Shown piece after piece: positions 37,501-50,005 of a stretch of 64,000 bases of DNA (position 1 is the stretch's first letter; each line of letters starts with the position of its first letter). The position numbers were made by a program, and so were the translations under genes. The notes under the pieces are model-generated. The model was not told where the DNA came from and made no database searches. It saw only the letters and a list, made by a program, of their open reading frames with translations. The stretch lies in NCBI GenBank assembly GCA_030844895.1, contig CM061228.1, forward strand, positions 140,666,444 to 140,730,443, in the 5' to 3' direction. This DNA comes from Ambrosia x helenae (Eukaryota; Streptophyta; Magnoliopsida; Asterales; Asteraceae).

Positions 37501-38211
37501 TGATAAGGGAACATGTTCCAATATCCAATCTTTTTACATGTCTTTGGTTCAATGAAGTTGACCGGTTTACTTCAAGAGATCAAATTAGTTTTTCCACCGT
37601 ACGGGACAAGATTAGGTCAAAGACAAATTGGACTGTTAACATGTTTTGGGACTGTGAAAGACGCAATTTTGTACTTCAGGTATTGAGTTATCACCATTCT
37701 TTTCCCTTTGTTTTATAAAAATGCATGTTGACTTTTAAAGTCAAACCATGTAATTCCAAATGCCAAATTGATATGGATATATCTCAAATTTGATATTAAC
37801 ATACTTACAATCTAAGAGTTTGTATTTAAGTTTATTTAACTGGCAACATTCTTTTCAAACCTCTGAAATTGGAATCAATTTTGAGTCCTGGAATCCATCC
37901 AGCTGACTTTGACGGTCAAACAGTTCATATATATGGCTTATGCTGATTCTGTTGCCTTTACCTCCCAACAGGGATATCATAGAGATGTTCTGGAAAACTG
38001 GGCTCCGCCACCACCGATTCCTGGTACACCTGTTGTTTCCAATTCTCACTCCGCGTTAATCATCAAAAAATCACCAAAAAATTCTACAGAATCCAATGTA
38101 AGTAATTCAAAAAAGATACCATCAAAAAGACACCGAAGAGACAAAAGGTTGAGTTCCAAGGGGCACAGAAAAATTGCTGCAGGCTCAAGAAACGGCATTA
38201 CTCGAAGTTGA
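34509..38211 (+). CDS. Probable hexosyltransferase, MUCI70/TOD1 family (DUF616), nine exons
   Basis: Exons by splice sites and family match: 34509-34812, 35392-35679, 35774-35984, 36352-36461, 36544-36743, 36933-37036, 37112-37299, 37480-37679, 37972-38211. All introns are GT..AG and phases join into 614 residues. A short cytosolic N-terminus, basic RKK and one membrane helix (about residues 80-98) suggest a type II Golgi protein. A proline-rich stem leads to CPVCYLPVEDA at about 199, then the TOD1/MUCI70 glycosyltransferase-like domain with GGSDFGGYPSLKQRY, CHGVVVASAIF, KVPKLLSHRLFPNARYS, SRHYKRFDVFLEAEANK and SNLFTCLWFNEVDRFT. Arabidopsis MUCI70 acts in seed-mucilage polysaccharide synthesis; whether this paralogue does the same is unknown. 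Two ATGs are adjacent (34509, 34512). The C-terminal tail is basic and Ser/Lys-rich. Length fits the family. Confidence 0.9.
34950..35170 (+). repeat. Possible SINE-like insertion in intron 1
   Basis: A GC-richer block in an AT-rich intron, with GGTCGCTGGTTGGAGTCTCG (B-box-like) near its start and an A-rich end near 35150. Target duplication not found. Confidence 0.35.
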
Positions 38212-38638
38212 AACTGAATTTAGCAAAAGAAATCATTCTTAACATCATTTTTTAGAAAATTCTTTTTTTCCTTTTTTTTGGCTAGGAAAATCTTTTCCAG
38301 ATGGGCGTTCAGTATATGTTTTTTTTTCCTTCACTTAGATTTCTTGGTTACCCTTTTTTTGTTGTATATACAGTTTTGACAATTTATAATAATCTGTTTA
38401 TCATCCACCATTTTTCTGCTATTTTTGTAGTAGTAGAGATTTCAATTTTCTGATAAATAGATGACATGTTTAGATAACATGTTCATATAACCTTTTGATT
38501 AGTAGTGTATTGATGCATCTTGTAAGTCATTCGGTGATGAGTTCTTAGACTGGTTGTAGCGGGGTGTGAAAGGTAATAGGCTTTAACTAACCCACTCACT
38601 CACTAGCCTTTTGGTGTATACACCGAGTAAATAGTTAA
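38212..38638 (+). other. 3' flank of the MUCI70-like gene
   Basis: T-rich sequence as expected for a 3' UTR and terminator. No clear single poly(A) signal and no other gene. Confidence 0.4.
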
Positions 38639-39585
38639 GGGGAGATGGAATTAAATAATCCCAACTTTAGGGTATTGGAAGACAATAATCCTAACTTGAA
38701 AGTTGTAAGCAACATTCCCAACTTGTGTTGTATTTAATTCCATTGGACCAAAACTAACTGGGGTTAGTTGTTAACAAACCCAGTTAGTTTTCTGGCTAAA
38801 AATTGTAACTTTTTAAAAGATCAAGGACCATTTCTGCCCATTAGTCAAACTTTTTAAACAAATCCATTTCCTTCTCCGGTGACCGGTGCTCTCCTCCGGC
38901 GACCACCCCTCCGTCTCCGGCGACCACCCCTCCACCTCCGGCGACCACCTCTCCTTTTCCGGCGACCACCCCTCCACCTCCGGCGACCACCTCTCCTTTT
39001 CCGGCGGCCACCCCTCCACCTCTGGCGACCACCTCTCCTTTTCCGGCGACCACCCCTCCGTTGATTTTTGACCAAAGGCGTCCCCTGTTTTTCATTCGGA
39101 AAACAGAGATGAATTAAAACGACCATATACCTAATCATTGAACGTTTATTGGCCAACTAGGATTAGGATAAGATCAATACAGAAGTATAACCGTTAAAAG
39201 AGAAGGAGCAAAACCAGATTGAAGAATTCCGGCCAAAACCTTTTTCCGGCTAGATACCGGAATAACAAAGAATCGCCGGAGAAGGAGGGGTGGTCGCTCC
39301 GGTCGCCGGAGATGGAGGGGTGGTCGCCGGAGGAGAGCACCGGTCACTGGAAAAGGAGATGGGTTTGTTTAAAAAGTTTGAGTAATGGACATAAATGGTC
39401 CTTGATCTTTTAAAAAGTTGCATTTTTAGCCAGAAAATTAACTGAGTCTGTTAAAAACTGACCCCAGTTAGTTTTGATACAATGAAATAAAATACAAGAC
39501 AAGTTGAGACTGTTGCCTTACAACTTTCAAGTTAGGATTATTGTGTTACAATACCTCAAATGTGAGATTATTTAACAATCCCTCC
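38639..39585. mobile_element. Long-TIR (Mutator-like or foldback) element, 947 bp
   Basis: The left 400 bp (GGGGAGATGG, CAATAATCCTAACTTGAAAG, AGTTAGTTTTCTGGC, TTTTTAAAAGATCAAGGACC) is repeated in reverse complement in the right 310 bp. Flanks ATAGTTAA (38631-38638) and ATAGTTAA (39586-39593) give an 8-9 bp duplication. Inside each arm are CCGGCGACCACCCCTCC repeats, about eight on the left and two on the right. No transposase. The Gly/Arg frames over these repeats are artefacts. Confidence 0.78.
38876..39062 (+). repeat. CCGGCGACCACCCCTCC minisatellite
   Basis: Units of 15-27 bp alternate TCCGGCGACCACCCCTCCACC and TCTCCTTTTCCGG variants; the inverted partner lies at 39272-39345. Confidence 0.75.
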
Positions 39586-39940
39586 ATAGTTAATAGTTCA
39601 ATGTGCTCAAACTTGAGGGCTAGTTTTACAAATTAAGTAAAAACTTTTGACTTTCTTATATTTTGAGTCTTTTGACTTTACAAATGACAAATGGTATAGG
39701 CATGTACAAGTACAAAACACTCAAAAGCTACGTACCATAGTCCAAGCAGAATGTACAACACGTATATGCATGGTCAAAATTAAGACCATGACATTTCAGA
39801 TTACTTGCAATAGAAAGGATTCTGGCTGAAGGCACATTACATTTTTAGTGAGAGAAACTCCTCCACCTATACATATAGAGAGAGAAACCGACATACAGAT
39901 AGATTCAGCCACACTACACACAAATTAAATCTGGATTTCA

Positions 39941-42645
39941 ATGGAGGGAATTAGGGTTTCACATCCCCTTCTTCAACTCCTAATTCTCACTCTTTTTATC
40001 ACCAATTCAACATCATCCATTCTTCCATACTCCAATTACTGTAACGACGTCGTTCAACCACACCCATCTACACAAACCCAATTTTTATCAAAGAATTTCC
40101 TCCTTCTAGATAAAGCCGTGTACAGTTTAGGGTTTCAAAACCCCCAATTCAATTTCAACCCTCTTTCTTCACAAGTCGCCACCTTTTCCACTTTAAAAGC
40201 TTACGAGACCAATTCTAAACAGATTGTTAAGGTCAATTCGGTTCTTAACCTAATTGGACCGGATATTATTGAGTATTTTTCAGGTGATGTTCATAGGAGA
40301 GGGTTAAGGCTTGTTAAGGTACGCCCACCACGGTTTGAGCCACGTAGGGATATCGGAGCTGAGTTTCGCCTTTTCGGGTATTGGAATTCGACTTCAGGGA
40401 AGCTGTGTATGGTGGGTTCAGGCTCTGTTACCTCTTTACGCTCTGTAGATGTTGTGTTTAAGTTTAATTATCCTAATTCATCTGTTCTTGATACTAGTTT
40501 GGTTAATGGTAGTTTAGAGAGTGTAAATCCTGCTGGTAGTTATTTTAAACGCGTATCGGTTTTGGGTGTTTCGCGTATGGGGTATGGTTTTAGTTATATT
40601 GATAAAGAGATTGAAAGTGGTGGTTTTAGTGTTTATGATGATGGTATGGAAAATGTGTCGCTTGGTTTGTCGGGTGCGCGGACGGTTAACACGGTTAACG
40701 GGGGTGGGATATGTTCGATTATAACGTGGGGTTAAGGTTTGAATTGGATTATGGGAGCTATGATTGTAAGAATGTGTCTTGTAGTTTTGGAACTGTGGGA
40801 GATGAGGTTTTGCCACGGTTTATGTCGATTAAGGTTGTTGATTGTTTGGACGATGGAAAGGTGAGGTGTGTTTTGCAGTTTTCGAATGAGACTTATGGTA
40901 GAGGTTTGTCGTTTTATCCGCTTACTAGTTTGGTAGCGGAAGGGGAGTGGGATGAGGAGAAGAAACGGGTTGCGTTAGTTGCATGCCAGGTGTTTGATAA
41001 AAGGGCTCTTGGAGGTTGTTCGATTAGGTTAGCGTTTAGTTTTCCTTCGAGTTTAAGTCTAAGGCGTAGGAGTAGTATTGTTGGGAAGATGTGGAGTTCA
41101 GAGACTAAGAATCTTGGTAATGTTTCGTTTTACAGTTCAGCAAACGTAAACTCAAGAATCAAAGGAACTTCGTACGAGTATACAGAATATGAAAAAGTTC
41201 AAAACTTTTGCAGCAAAAATCTCAATAGTAAAGGGAAAAAAGGTGCATATCCTGATGAGAAATCACCAAACTTGAGGTTCGACATGATGGTTAGAAACAA
41301 GAAAGGTCAAATGGCCTACGGTTATGCATCTCCGTTGTACATACGTGACAGATTTTATACGCCTTTTGAAAATCAGTGGAACCATAGTTCAACAAACGGG
41401 TACATCAATGTTAGTTATGTGATTAGCTTCACGACCCGTGATGAATTTGACTTTGGTGGTAAAATTCCTGGATCAAAAATGGTCGAAATTTCTGCAGAAG
41501 GTGTGTATAATACCAGAAATGGTGTTATATGCATGGTAGGTTGCAGGCATTTGCCATATGAGAAGTTTCAAAAGAAAAGATTATTAGACTGTGAACTTGT
41601 GATCAACATTAACTTTTCGCCATTTAACTCAAAAGCTGCGGGAATGATTCATGGGAATATTAAAAGCGCTCGTGAGAAAGCTGACCCGCTTTACTTTGAA
41701 CCTATTGAGTTCGGTTCCAGCTCAGTAACTACAAACCAAGCAAGAGAATCGATATGGAGGATGGATCTTGAGATAACCATGGTTTTGATCTCCAACACAC
41801 TCGCTTGCATTTTCATCGGGTTGCAGTTGTTTCATGTTAAAAAGAACCCTGATATGCTTCCTTTTATATCGGTTGTCATGTTGGTTGTTCTCACTTTAGC
41901 TCATATGATCCCGTTACTGCTCAACTTTGAAGCCATTTTTATGGTTAACCGAAAACAAAATGTGTTTCTGGGTACAGATCAATGGCTAGAAGTTAACGAG
42001 GTTTTGGTTCGAGTCATTACAATGATTGCGTTCCTGCTACATATTCGTTTGCTACAGCTTACTTGGTCTTCAAGAAACGGTCACGACAGCCGGAAAAACC
42101 TATGGGTATCCGATAAAAAAGTTCTTTACATATCTTGCCCAGTATACATTGCAATCGGTCTCATTGCTTGGTTAGCACACTCGCTACAAAATCCTCACAC
42201 GAAAACAAGGTTACATTTAGCACCCGAAAACATAACCTTTTGGGGTGCACTCAAATCTTACACCGGGCTAGTTCTTGATGCATTCTTGATACCACAAATT
42301 ATGTTCAATATGTTTTATGACACACGCGGGGCGGTTCTTGCTCGTTCGTTTTACATCGGGTCAACCATGGTTCGTCTATTGCCCCATGTATATGATCTCT
42401 ATAGAGCGCATAGCTCTTCCTGGTTTTACGACAAGATTTACGCAAATCCTGGGATGGATTACTATTCAACCATGTGGGATGTTGTTATATGTTGCGGCGG
42501 GATGCTTTGTGTTCTCATAATCTATGTGCAACAACGATTCAGGGTCGATCCGTGTTGCCAAAGAGGTTTAGAAACGAAGTTTTGTACCAGAAAGTACCTG
42601 TTATTACTCAAGAACAGCAAGTTTCTTAAGCCTTTCTGGCTTTAA
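39941..42645 (+). CDS. DUF2921-family multi-spanning membrane protein, apparent frameshift
   Basis: Two overlapping frames make one intronless gene: 39941-40735 (264 residues) and the -1 frame from about 40700 to 42645. The first starts MEGIRVSHPLLQLLILTLF, a signal peptide or anchor, then an extracellular-type domain with YCNDVVQP and FRLFGYWNSTSGKLCMVGSG. The second continues this (SCSFGTVGDEVLPRFM, YEYTEYEKVQNFC, INVSYVISF). From about 41755 it has a run of membrane helices beginning MDLEITMVLISNTLACIFIG and including LIPQIMFNMFYDTRGAVL and YYSTMWDVVICCGGML. This order is that of plant DUF2921 proteins of about 900 residues; their function is not established to my knowledge. The frame changes between 40699 and 40735, after a run of five G. 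It may be a real mutation or a base lost in sequencing. Both sides are otherwise free of stops. Confidence 0.82.
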
Positions 42646-43151
42646 TGTTTATGTTTTCGCTTTACATGTAAACCTAGTTGTAAAAACAACAGTTCAATCA
42701 GATCAAAATTCGCTTTTAAAATTTCTTAATGATAGTTCGTCTGCAACATTATGAGATGATTATATGCAGTATCTAATAGCGAATAAACAATATATACGCT
42801 TACATATTGAACTGAGAAATGTATTTACTGCTGCAAAAAAAGTTTGACCTGTTGAAAGGGGTCAAAAGTTTTATAAATTCAATCACTAAACAGTAAGAAA
42901 TAATGACAAAAAGACCCCCTGTTTCTTCATGGCATCTGTTAAGGAAGCTATGCTGTCTGCAGAAAAACCAACAGCTACAGAGCAGCTTGATGAGCCTGAG
43001 GGCGTAAAGCTCGGTTTGATACAACAAAATCCTGGAAGTTAATTTACGTTAATGAATCATTGAATCGAGATTGTCACCTCTAGATAATTTATAGAAATAT
43101 ACAGAATAATTAACAGATTGTAAAAGGAAAAATATATAACCTGAATATATA
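42646..43151. other. Convergent intergenic region
   Basis: About 500 bp between the ends of the DUF2921 gene and the callose synthase gene, presumably both 3' UTRs. AT-rich; no gene. Confidence 0.5.
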
Positions 43152-46100
43152 TCATGACTCTGTGTTAATCTTCTTCCCGGTGAGAATCCTGGAGATCTGA
43201 AGGCCACGACTAAACGCTTCATTGAACAAAATCCTCGTTTGCATCGATTGAAACCCGGGCATCCATGAAAAAAATGCAAGGGGAGCCAAAACACACATCC
43301 CGATCAACATATCATAAAGCCGAGCCAACGACACAACTGAATCCCAAACAATGGAGCTCTCAAGAAACGGCCGTAAAACCTGTGCAATAGATATGATCCC
43401 CCACCCGGTTGGAATAAATGCCAACACACTCGAGAACAAATCCAAAACCGTTAACGCTGTAAAGTTCAACAACATCAGAGTCACAAACACGACTGCAAAC
43501 GTCACCAGAACTTGCACAAGCCGGTATTTGATGTGTTCATTTGCTGCAAATTTGTCTTGAGCGTACGCCATCACAATGTAAACCCCTACAGCAGCAATCA
43601 TGAAAACCCACGAGACCAAGTACACGCCAATGCTCGTTTTGCCCTCTGCTATGTTGAGATGGTACACGACCCCGTATTGGAAAAAAAAGAACCTTAAATC
43701 GAGAATTATTTCCAATAACTTCCCCCATAATCCAGTCGCTCGTAAATGTTCTTGCTCCTCGTACCACCATGTTTCCCAGCTTACATCAGCTTTTGCTAAC
43801 GACCCGCCACTGTAAAAAATCCACCTCACGAAATCGTTAAAATCGTAGACAGTTTTTAACCAATCGAAACCCGAGGGGTTAAACACAAATGGGCCCATCA
43901 TCCATGAAACAACAAGAAACCAACTCGAGAGGTTTAGAATTATGTAAACGAAACTATTTATAGATAACGGGGTGTTCGAGGCATATACGATTAAGATCAC
44001 ACCGAGCTCGATTGCCTTCACGAAATGGCTTCGAGCGTATAAACGGTAGTTCTCACCAAAACTTTTATGTTCTACAACAAACCCGCGTCCCGTGGCTCGG
44101 TACTTGGCCCCACCGTGTAGGATGGTTCGACCAAAGTAGTGGCTACGGGTCCCCATTGAGAATGTGAAGAAAATCGAGGCGAGCTGTAGCTGCATTGTCA
44201 AGTAATCCCACACAGCGGATAAAAACCCGTGTTCTATTGAGTTCTCAACTATCATCGGGAGGGCTGTGAAAACCCCGATCTGAACCACGAATTGTTGGTT
44301 CAGGACTGCACCAAATGCTTTGTTAACCCGGGCGTTATCCAAGGCTGCACCCTCAACCCCACTCAATGCGAGATACAACCGGCCCCACAAAAACGTGTAA
44401 ACCATCACAATCATGATCATTGTGTTGTAATAGAACCCGACTGTCGTGTAAAAAAACGACAACATACGAAAGAAATCAAGCCGGTGTCCTAACCGGTACA
44501 CGTCCCGACTCAAAACCTGTTCACCGTTTCCTGAAGAAACTTTTGCTTCAAACATTGAGATCTGATTCAACCCGACATCCCGACCTTTTCCTACTTGGAT
44601 ATATTCGTGATGTGTCACATTCCCGCCCCGTAAAGTGCAATTAAACCCTGCGAATATGTCTTCACTAATGTTGATTACTTTAGAAGCCTTACTTACACCA
44701 CCCCTTGTCAAGAACCAAAACCGGTCAAAAACATCAGGGTGGCCGTAATGCATTCGAACTTTCAAAGGATTTGCGAGCACCCGTTGACCAAGTGTCACGA
44801 AGCTCATTTCTTGAGTTGACATGAACCACGCGAGCGACGAAACTGAGCCTGTAAATATGTTTTCACGAACGCCGAGAATGGTCGGTTTTCGGATCCCGTG
44901 ATTGACCTTGAATTCTTCCAAAAGGTTTCGCATTTTTAAAGCCTCCTCAAAGTAATTATCTTGGTTCATGTCGATTGTCTGAAGTGCATCACCTCGAGTG
45001 AAGATAATCGCGTGATTTTGGTTCTCGGGTTTTCCTTCACCGAGCTTCATCGGGCCCGGCAACTTGATCCGGTAAATTTCTTCTTCTTGCTTTAGTTGTT
45101 GGTTATACTTCACAAGAACTGAGTAGTACTCGACCTCCCCTCGACCCAAATTAACCTCATCTACATAAGCGACCCGAAGCGCCTCATTATTTTTCATCAA
45201 ATTTGCAATATCTTCGGCCTGGGACTCCCCTTTTCGTTTCTGGGCCCCGTAAATCTGGCACGCAACAACATATGTGAACTTCATCATCACCGCACCAAAC
45301 TCACTCACAGCTCGGTTTTGGTGTAAGCTTCTTGAACCCAAGAGACCCATTGATCCTTGCTTCATTTCCATCTCGGAAGCGTTATCAAGATACGCAAGAA
45401 CTTTAAGCGCTCGATAATAATACATCATTCCACGAACCGTTCTCGACAATGTTTGACCACGATATGATGCCCAAACACGAAGCTCCCGAGATCTTGTCGT
45501 AAATATCTCTTCATCATTTTCCATCCCGTCTCCCCGCATCCGTTCCATAAAATTCTCCCACTCGTCTTCGTATATCTTCTGTAAATAAAACAGCGTCGAG
45601 ATCCCATCATCATTTGGGTTTCTTAGCGATTCCTTTTTGTACAAAACATCCTCATCATAATACGGTGTCATGACACTAAACGCCATCATTTTCTCAACCT
45701 GGGGAGCCCGTGGGATATTCATAAAGACCGAGTTGGTAAAGAACGCAATCCGTCTCCGTGCCTCAAGGTTCTTCGGGACATTCCGCATCGAGTCCCGAGA
45801 ACTCAAAATTGTTTTTAACCTCCGTAACTGCCTGTGGAAGAACGCATCATCGGGTTTTGGAAACTGAACTTTGTTCACGAAAAGTAATGCCTCGTCAGTT
45901 CTAGCCGGGTTTCGTGGAGCTAGACCTTGTTGCACCAATTCACTCACGGGTTTCTTACGCCTTGGTAGCTCTTTAATCATAAGCTCGTAAAGGGTTTGCA
46001 AAACAAAGACTAATTTGCCCATGTTTTGATCCGGTGACATCAGAATGTCGACTAGAATAATTAACTTAGCGTGAATACTCGGAAGTATTTGACATTTGTA

Positions 46101-48419
46101 TTCTGATGTAAACTTACTGGTCTCTATAAATCCATCGATTTGCCCGAATAAATTTGTAACTATGAAGTGTTCTTCGGATCTCTTTTGAATAATCTCGAGT
46201 AGCAAAAACCGAATGCTACAGTACGCTTCAATAACTGCACACCGTCTGTACTCACTGTTACAAATCCTGAACCAAACCCACCGGTCAGGTGCACTAGCTA
46301 GCTCACTCGCCTGGTTCAGCGCAAGCAGCAGCTCATTACACAAAAGGACACACGGCCATCGAACCACCATAATGCCCCAACAATTTGGCGGCAATTCAAT
46401 TAGCTCCACGTCCCGGTTACTGATCAGATCTTCCTCCCTCATTGTGAAAATAATTTCATTCCAAAGCAAAGCAAACTGTCGCGCATCAACCTGACTCGAC
46501 TCCAGTTTCTTATGAGGTTGACCAAGCCCATACCGAAGTTTGAACCGATGAACCGCATTACGTAACTTCTGAACAAAGTTATCTTTTGCAACCAACGTTA
46601 GATCCTCGGGGATTATATTAAACTGTAATGCGCTAGCAAAAAACTGAAACCGTAGTCTGAGCTGCTCAATGTTCCGAATCTCACCCAAATGTGAAAATAA
46701 ACCGATAACAGATCCAACAAAAGCCGAAAAAACCGTGTACCACAACTGAATATCAACCAAATACATCAGAACCACAGGAACCCATATAAGAACAACCGCC
46801 AGTCGGTTCTGGTTGCGGAAAAACTCATGCCAGTTATACTCGACGCTTCTGAGGCTTAATAACGCTTTCGTGGGTGCAACGAGCGGCTTAATTTGCAGAA
46901 AATAACTAAAGGAGAACTTCGAGAGTAATATGATTATCCAAAAGAGCGAATACTTGATGTTATCAACTAATCCTTCCCGTAAACCTCTTCCCACATAGAG
47001 ACGAGAATGAAACCACCATGTTAACATGTCAAACAGTATAAAATCCGTGTTTTCTATGAAGTTTCTGACCCATGGAAGAACAAAAAGGATCAAAGCAAGC
47101 ACTTCCGGAACGATGAAAACCAAACACGACTTCAAGAAAACAAAGATTTTATCGTTGGCAGCATCCGACCACCGCCCATCAGAATTCTTCTGAATCCAAA
47201 TCTGAACGTAGAAGACAGCGAACACAGCAGCCCACGTTAACGACACCACGCTTTTCGTAACCATTCGAAACAGAAGCAATTTCGAGTCTTTTGAAACTAA
47301 ACTGTACTGCGTCCCAGCATCCAGAATCGATTGGGCAAACCGAAGACCAGCCCACGTGATAAACACCGTAAGCAATTCAACTTGTACATCACGATCCCTG
47401 ATCGCATCCCACGGATACTCAGTTTCTCGCCAAGCTACAATCATTGCAGCTTGGAAGAACAAGAATAACAACACCCATAACCGATCAAAGTTTCTAAAAA
47501 CATTCCAAAACGTCCGCTGCTCAACAAAACCCGTTTTCCCAACCCTGTTAGTCGCTTTCGGATCATCTATAAAGAAATTACTCGAAAGATCCAACGGCCA
47601 TTTAAGCTTCTTAAAGCATTTCCGACTCCAGAAAAACTCGTTTATATCATCGTAATTCCTCCAAGCGCTATGCGGGGCTGTCCCATTTCTACTCCTTTCG
47701 ACTTCAGTTTTAATCGTTTTGTAAATAGGCGTAACGACCTTGTTTAAAAACGCGTTCTCCCCATAGATCGATGGGTTAAACGAGCGGCCCGTGTTGACAT
47801 CAGTATCTCCGGATAGAACTAGGTTCAACTCCATGGTCATATGATGATATATATAGCAAAGACATTCCGGTGTAAACCGGAGGTTTCCTGCTTCGCCCCA
47901 GATCAATAAATACATAGCTACATACAAAAGCTCTCGGCGGTGAGTCTCGGGGTTTTGCCGAAAAAGTGGGAGGCGAACCTGCGATTTCTTTCGAAGAAAC
48001 GAGCACCACGACTCGTAGTTACGGAGTAGCTTACGGCGAAAGTTATGTAACACCTTCGGGTCGAGGTTATCAGCGATGGCAGGAGGCGGTGTGAGGCGCA
48101 TTTGGGCGTTTGCAAGGTGAAGAACAATATGCTCTCGTTGATTCCGAACGTTGTCGTTTTGGAACCCGAAGAACGCACCAAGCCAATCCATAAGGTCCAT
48201 CTCATCACTCCATTCACGATACGGTGGTCGCCGGAGATCCCCGACGGCGCGTAGGGCGGCTGCGGCGGCGCGTACTTCTGGATACCGGAGAGACGGATGG
48301 TCGGAGAGTAAACTATGAATAGGAATTATGTTATACGCCTCGTTTCTTGCAGCAGGAGGCGGCGGCGCGTGGGGATCAGCACGGCCGCGCGTGGGTGCTG
48401 GTCTTTGCCTTAAATTCAT
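43152..48419 (-). CDS. Callose synthase (1,3-beta-glucan synthase), CALS11/CALS12 type
   Basis: One uninterrupted frame of 1755 residues, close to CALS11 and CALS12, which are nearly intronless, unlike most callose synthases. It makes 1,3-beta-glucan from UDP-glucose at the plasma membrane or cell plate. The N-terminus has YNIIPIHSLLSDHPSLRYPEV and the FKS1-type region (LLIWGEAGNLRFTPECLCYI). About six helices follow (roughly 310-590), then the large cytosolic glucan-synthase domain. That domain has RRIAFFTNSVFMNIPRAP near 886, HYGHPDVFDRFWFLTRGG near 1223 and RGGNVTHHEYIQVGKGRDVG near 1260, with a second helix cluster from about 1320 to 1730. The end, MQTRILFNEAFSRGLQIS, is family-typical. 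CALS12 (GSL5/PMR4) makes wound and papillary callose; CALS11 acts with it in pollen. I cannot separate the two here. A leader intron probably lies upstream. Confidence 0.95.
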   Translation of the reverse strand: MNLRQRPAPTRGRADPHAPPPPAARNEAYNIIPIHSLLSDHPSLRYPEVRAAAAALRAVGDLRRPPYREWSDEMDLMDWLGAFFGFQNDNVRNQREHIVLHLANAQMRLTPPPAIADNLDPKVLHNFRRKLLRNYESWCSFLRKKSQVRLPLFRQNPETHRRELLYVAMYLLIWGEAGNLRFTPECLCYIYHHMTMELNLVLSGDTDVNTGRSFNPSIYGENAFLNKVVTPIYKTIKTEVERSRNGTAPHSAWRNYDDINEFFWSRKCFKKLKWPLDLSSNFFIDDPKATNRVGKTGFVEQRTFWNVFRNFDRLWVLLFLFFQAAMIVAWRETEYPWDAIRDRDVQVELLTVFITWAGLRFAQSILDAGTQYSLVSKDSKLLLFRMVTKSVVSLTWAAVFAVFYVQIWIQKNSDGRWSDAANDKIFVFLKSCLVFIVPEVLALILFVLPWVRNFIENTDFILFDMLTWWFHSRLYVGRGLREGLVDNIKYSLFWIIILLSKFSFSYFLQIKPLVAPTKALLSLRSVEYNWHEFFRNQNRLAVVLIWVPVVLMYLVDIQLWYTVFSAFVGSVIGLFSHLGEIRNIEQLRLRFQFFASALQFNIIPEDLTLVAKDNFVQKLRNAVHRFKLRYGLGQPHKKLESSQVDARQFALLWNEIIFTMREEDLISNRDVELIELPPNCWGIMVVRWPCVLLCNELLLALNQASELASAPDRWVWFRICNSEYRRCAVIEAYCSIRFLLLEIIQKRSEEHFIVTNLFGQIDGFIETSKFTSEYKCQILPSIHAKLIILVDILMSPDQNMGKLVFVLQTLYELMIKELPRRKKPVSELVQQGLAPRNPARTDEALLFVNKVQFPKPDDAFFHRQLRRLKTILSSRDSMRNVPKNLEARRRIAFFTNSVFMNIPRAPQVEKMMAFSVMTPYYDEDVLYKKESLRNPNDDGISTLFYLQKIYEDEWENFMERMRGDGMENDEEIFTTRSRELRVWASYRGQTLSRTVRGMMYYYRALKVLAYLDNASEMEMKQGSMGLLGSRSLHQNRAVSEFGAVMMKFTYVVACQIYGAQKRKGESQAEDIANLMKNNEALRVAYVDEVNLGRGEVEYYSVLVKYNQQLKQEEEIYRIKLPGPMKLGEGKPENQNHAIIFTRGDALQTIDMNQDNYFEEALKMRNLLEEFKVNHGIRKPTILGVRENIFTGSVSSLAWFMSTQEMSFVTLGQRVLANPLKVRMHYGHPDVFDRFWFLTRGGVSKASKVINISEDIFAGFNCTLRGGNVTHHEYIQVGKGRDVGLNQISMFEAKVSSGNGEQVLSRDVYRLGHRLDFFRMLSFFYTTVGFYYNTMIMIVMVYTFLWGRLYLALSGVEGAALDNARVNKAFGAVLNQQFVVQIGVFTALPMIVENSIEHGFLSAVWDYLTMQLQLASIFFTFSMGTRSHYFGRTILHGGAKYRATGRGFVVEHKSFGENYRLYARSHFVKAIELGVILIVYASNTPLSINSFVYIILNLSSWFLVVSWMMGPFVFNPSGFDWLKTVYDFNDFVRWIFYSGGSLAKADVSWETWWYEEQEHLRATGLWGKLLEIILDLRFFFFQYGVVYHLNIAEGKTSIGVYLVSWVFMIAAVGVYIVMAYAQDKFAANEHIKYRLVQVLVTFAVVFVTLMLLNFTALTVLDLFSSVLAFIPTGWGIISIAQVLRPFLESSIVWDSVVSLARLYDMLIGMCVLAPLAFFSWMPGFQSMQTRILFNEAFSRGLQISRILTGKKINTES

Positions 48420-48462
48420 CTCATTAGAATTATAACGGATTTTCTGATCGTTTCAAAAACCA

Positions 48463-48757
48463 CCTGCAACATAAAATGAAAGAATTATTTTATATACAAA
48501 TAATTATATACAGATAGATACAGAATATTATCACTTAATAAAGTTGGATACAGTTTATGTAACTAAAAAACAACAGTTAAATCCTCAGTAAGGCATTGTA
48601 ACAAAAAGTGTAGTACCTTTAAGAATTAGGGCATATTACTACTAATTAACCACAATTAACCATTTAAAAAGAATATATCGCATACAGATAGATACAGAAT
48701 CACTGTAATTATGCGTGTGTGTGTGTGTATAATCAATCTATAAGAGTGTACGCACCT
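48463..48757 (-). other. Possible 5'-UTR intron of the callose synthase gene
   Basis: On the minus strand ACAGCTTCAG|GTGCGTAC near 48757 is a donor-like site and TATGTTGCAG|GTGG near 48463 an acceptor-like site, about 43 bases before the ATG. No transcript evidence. Confidence 0.4.
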
Positions 48758-48803
48758 GAAGCTGTTTTGTTAAGGAACGGTAGTTTTAGGTTTTGGGTGA
48801 TTG

Positions 48804-50005
<1,202 letters not shown>

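Noticed and set aside
38813..39156. Gly/Arg- and Pro-rich open frames on both strands
   Set aside because: Translation of the CCGGCGACCACC minisatellite in a long-TIR element.
43351..47655. Plus-strand open frames across 43351-47655
   Set aside because: Antisense shadows of the callose synthase gene, which has clear family motifs on the minus strand.
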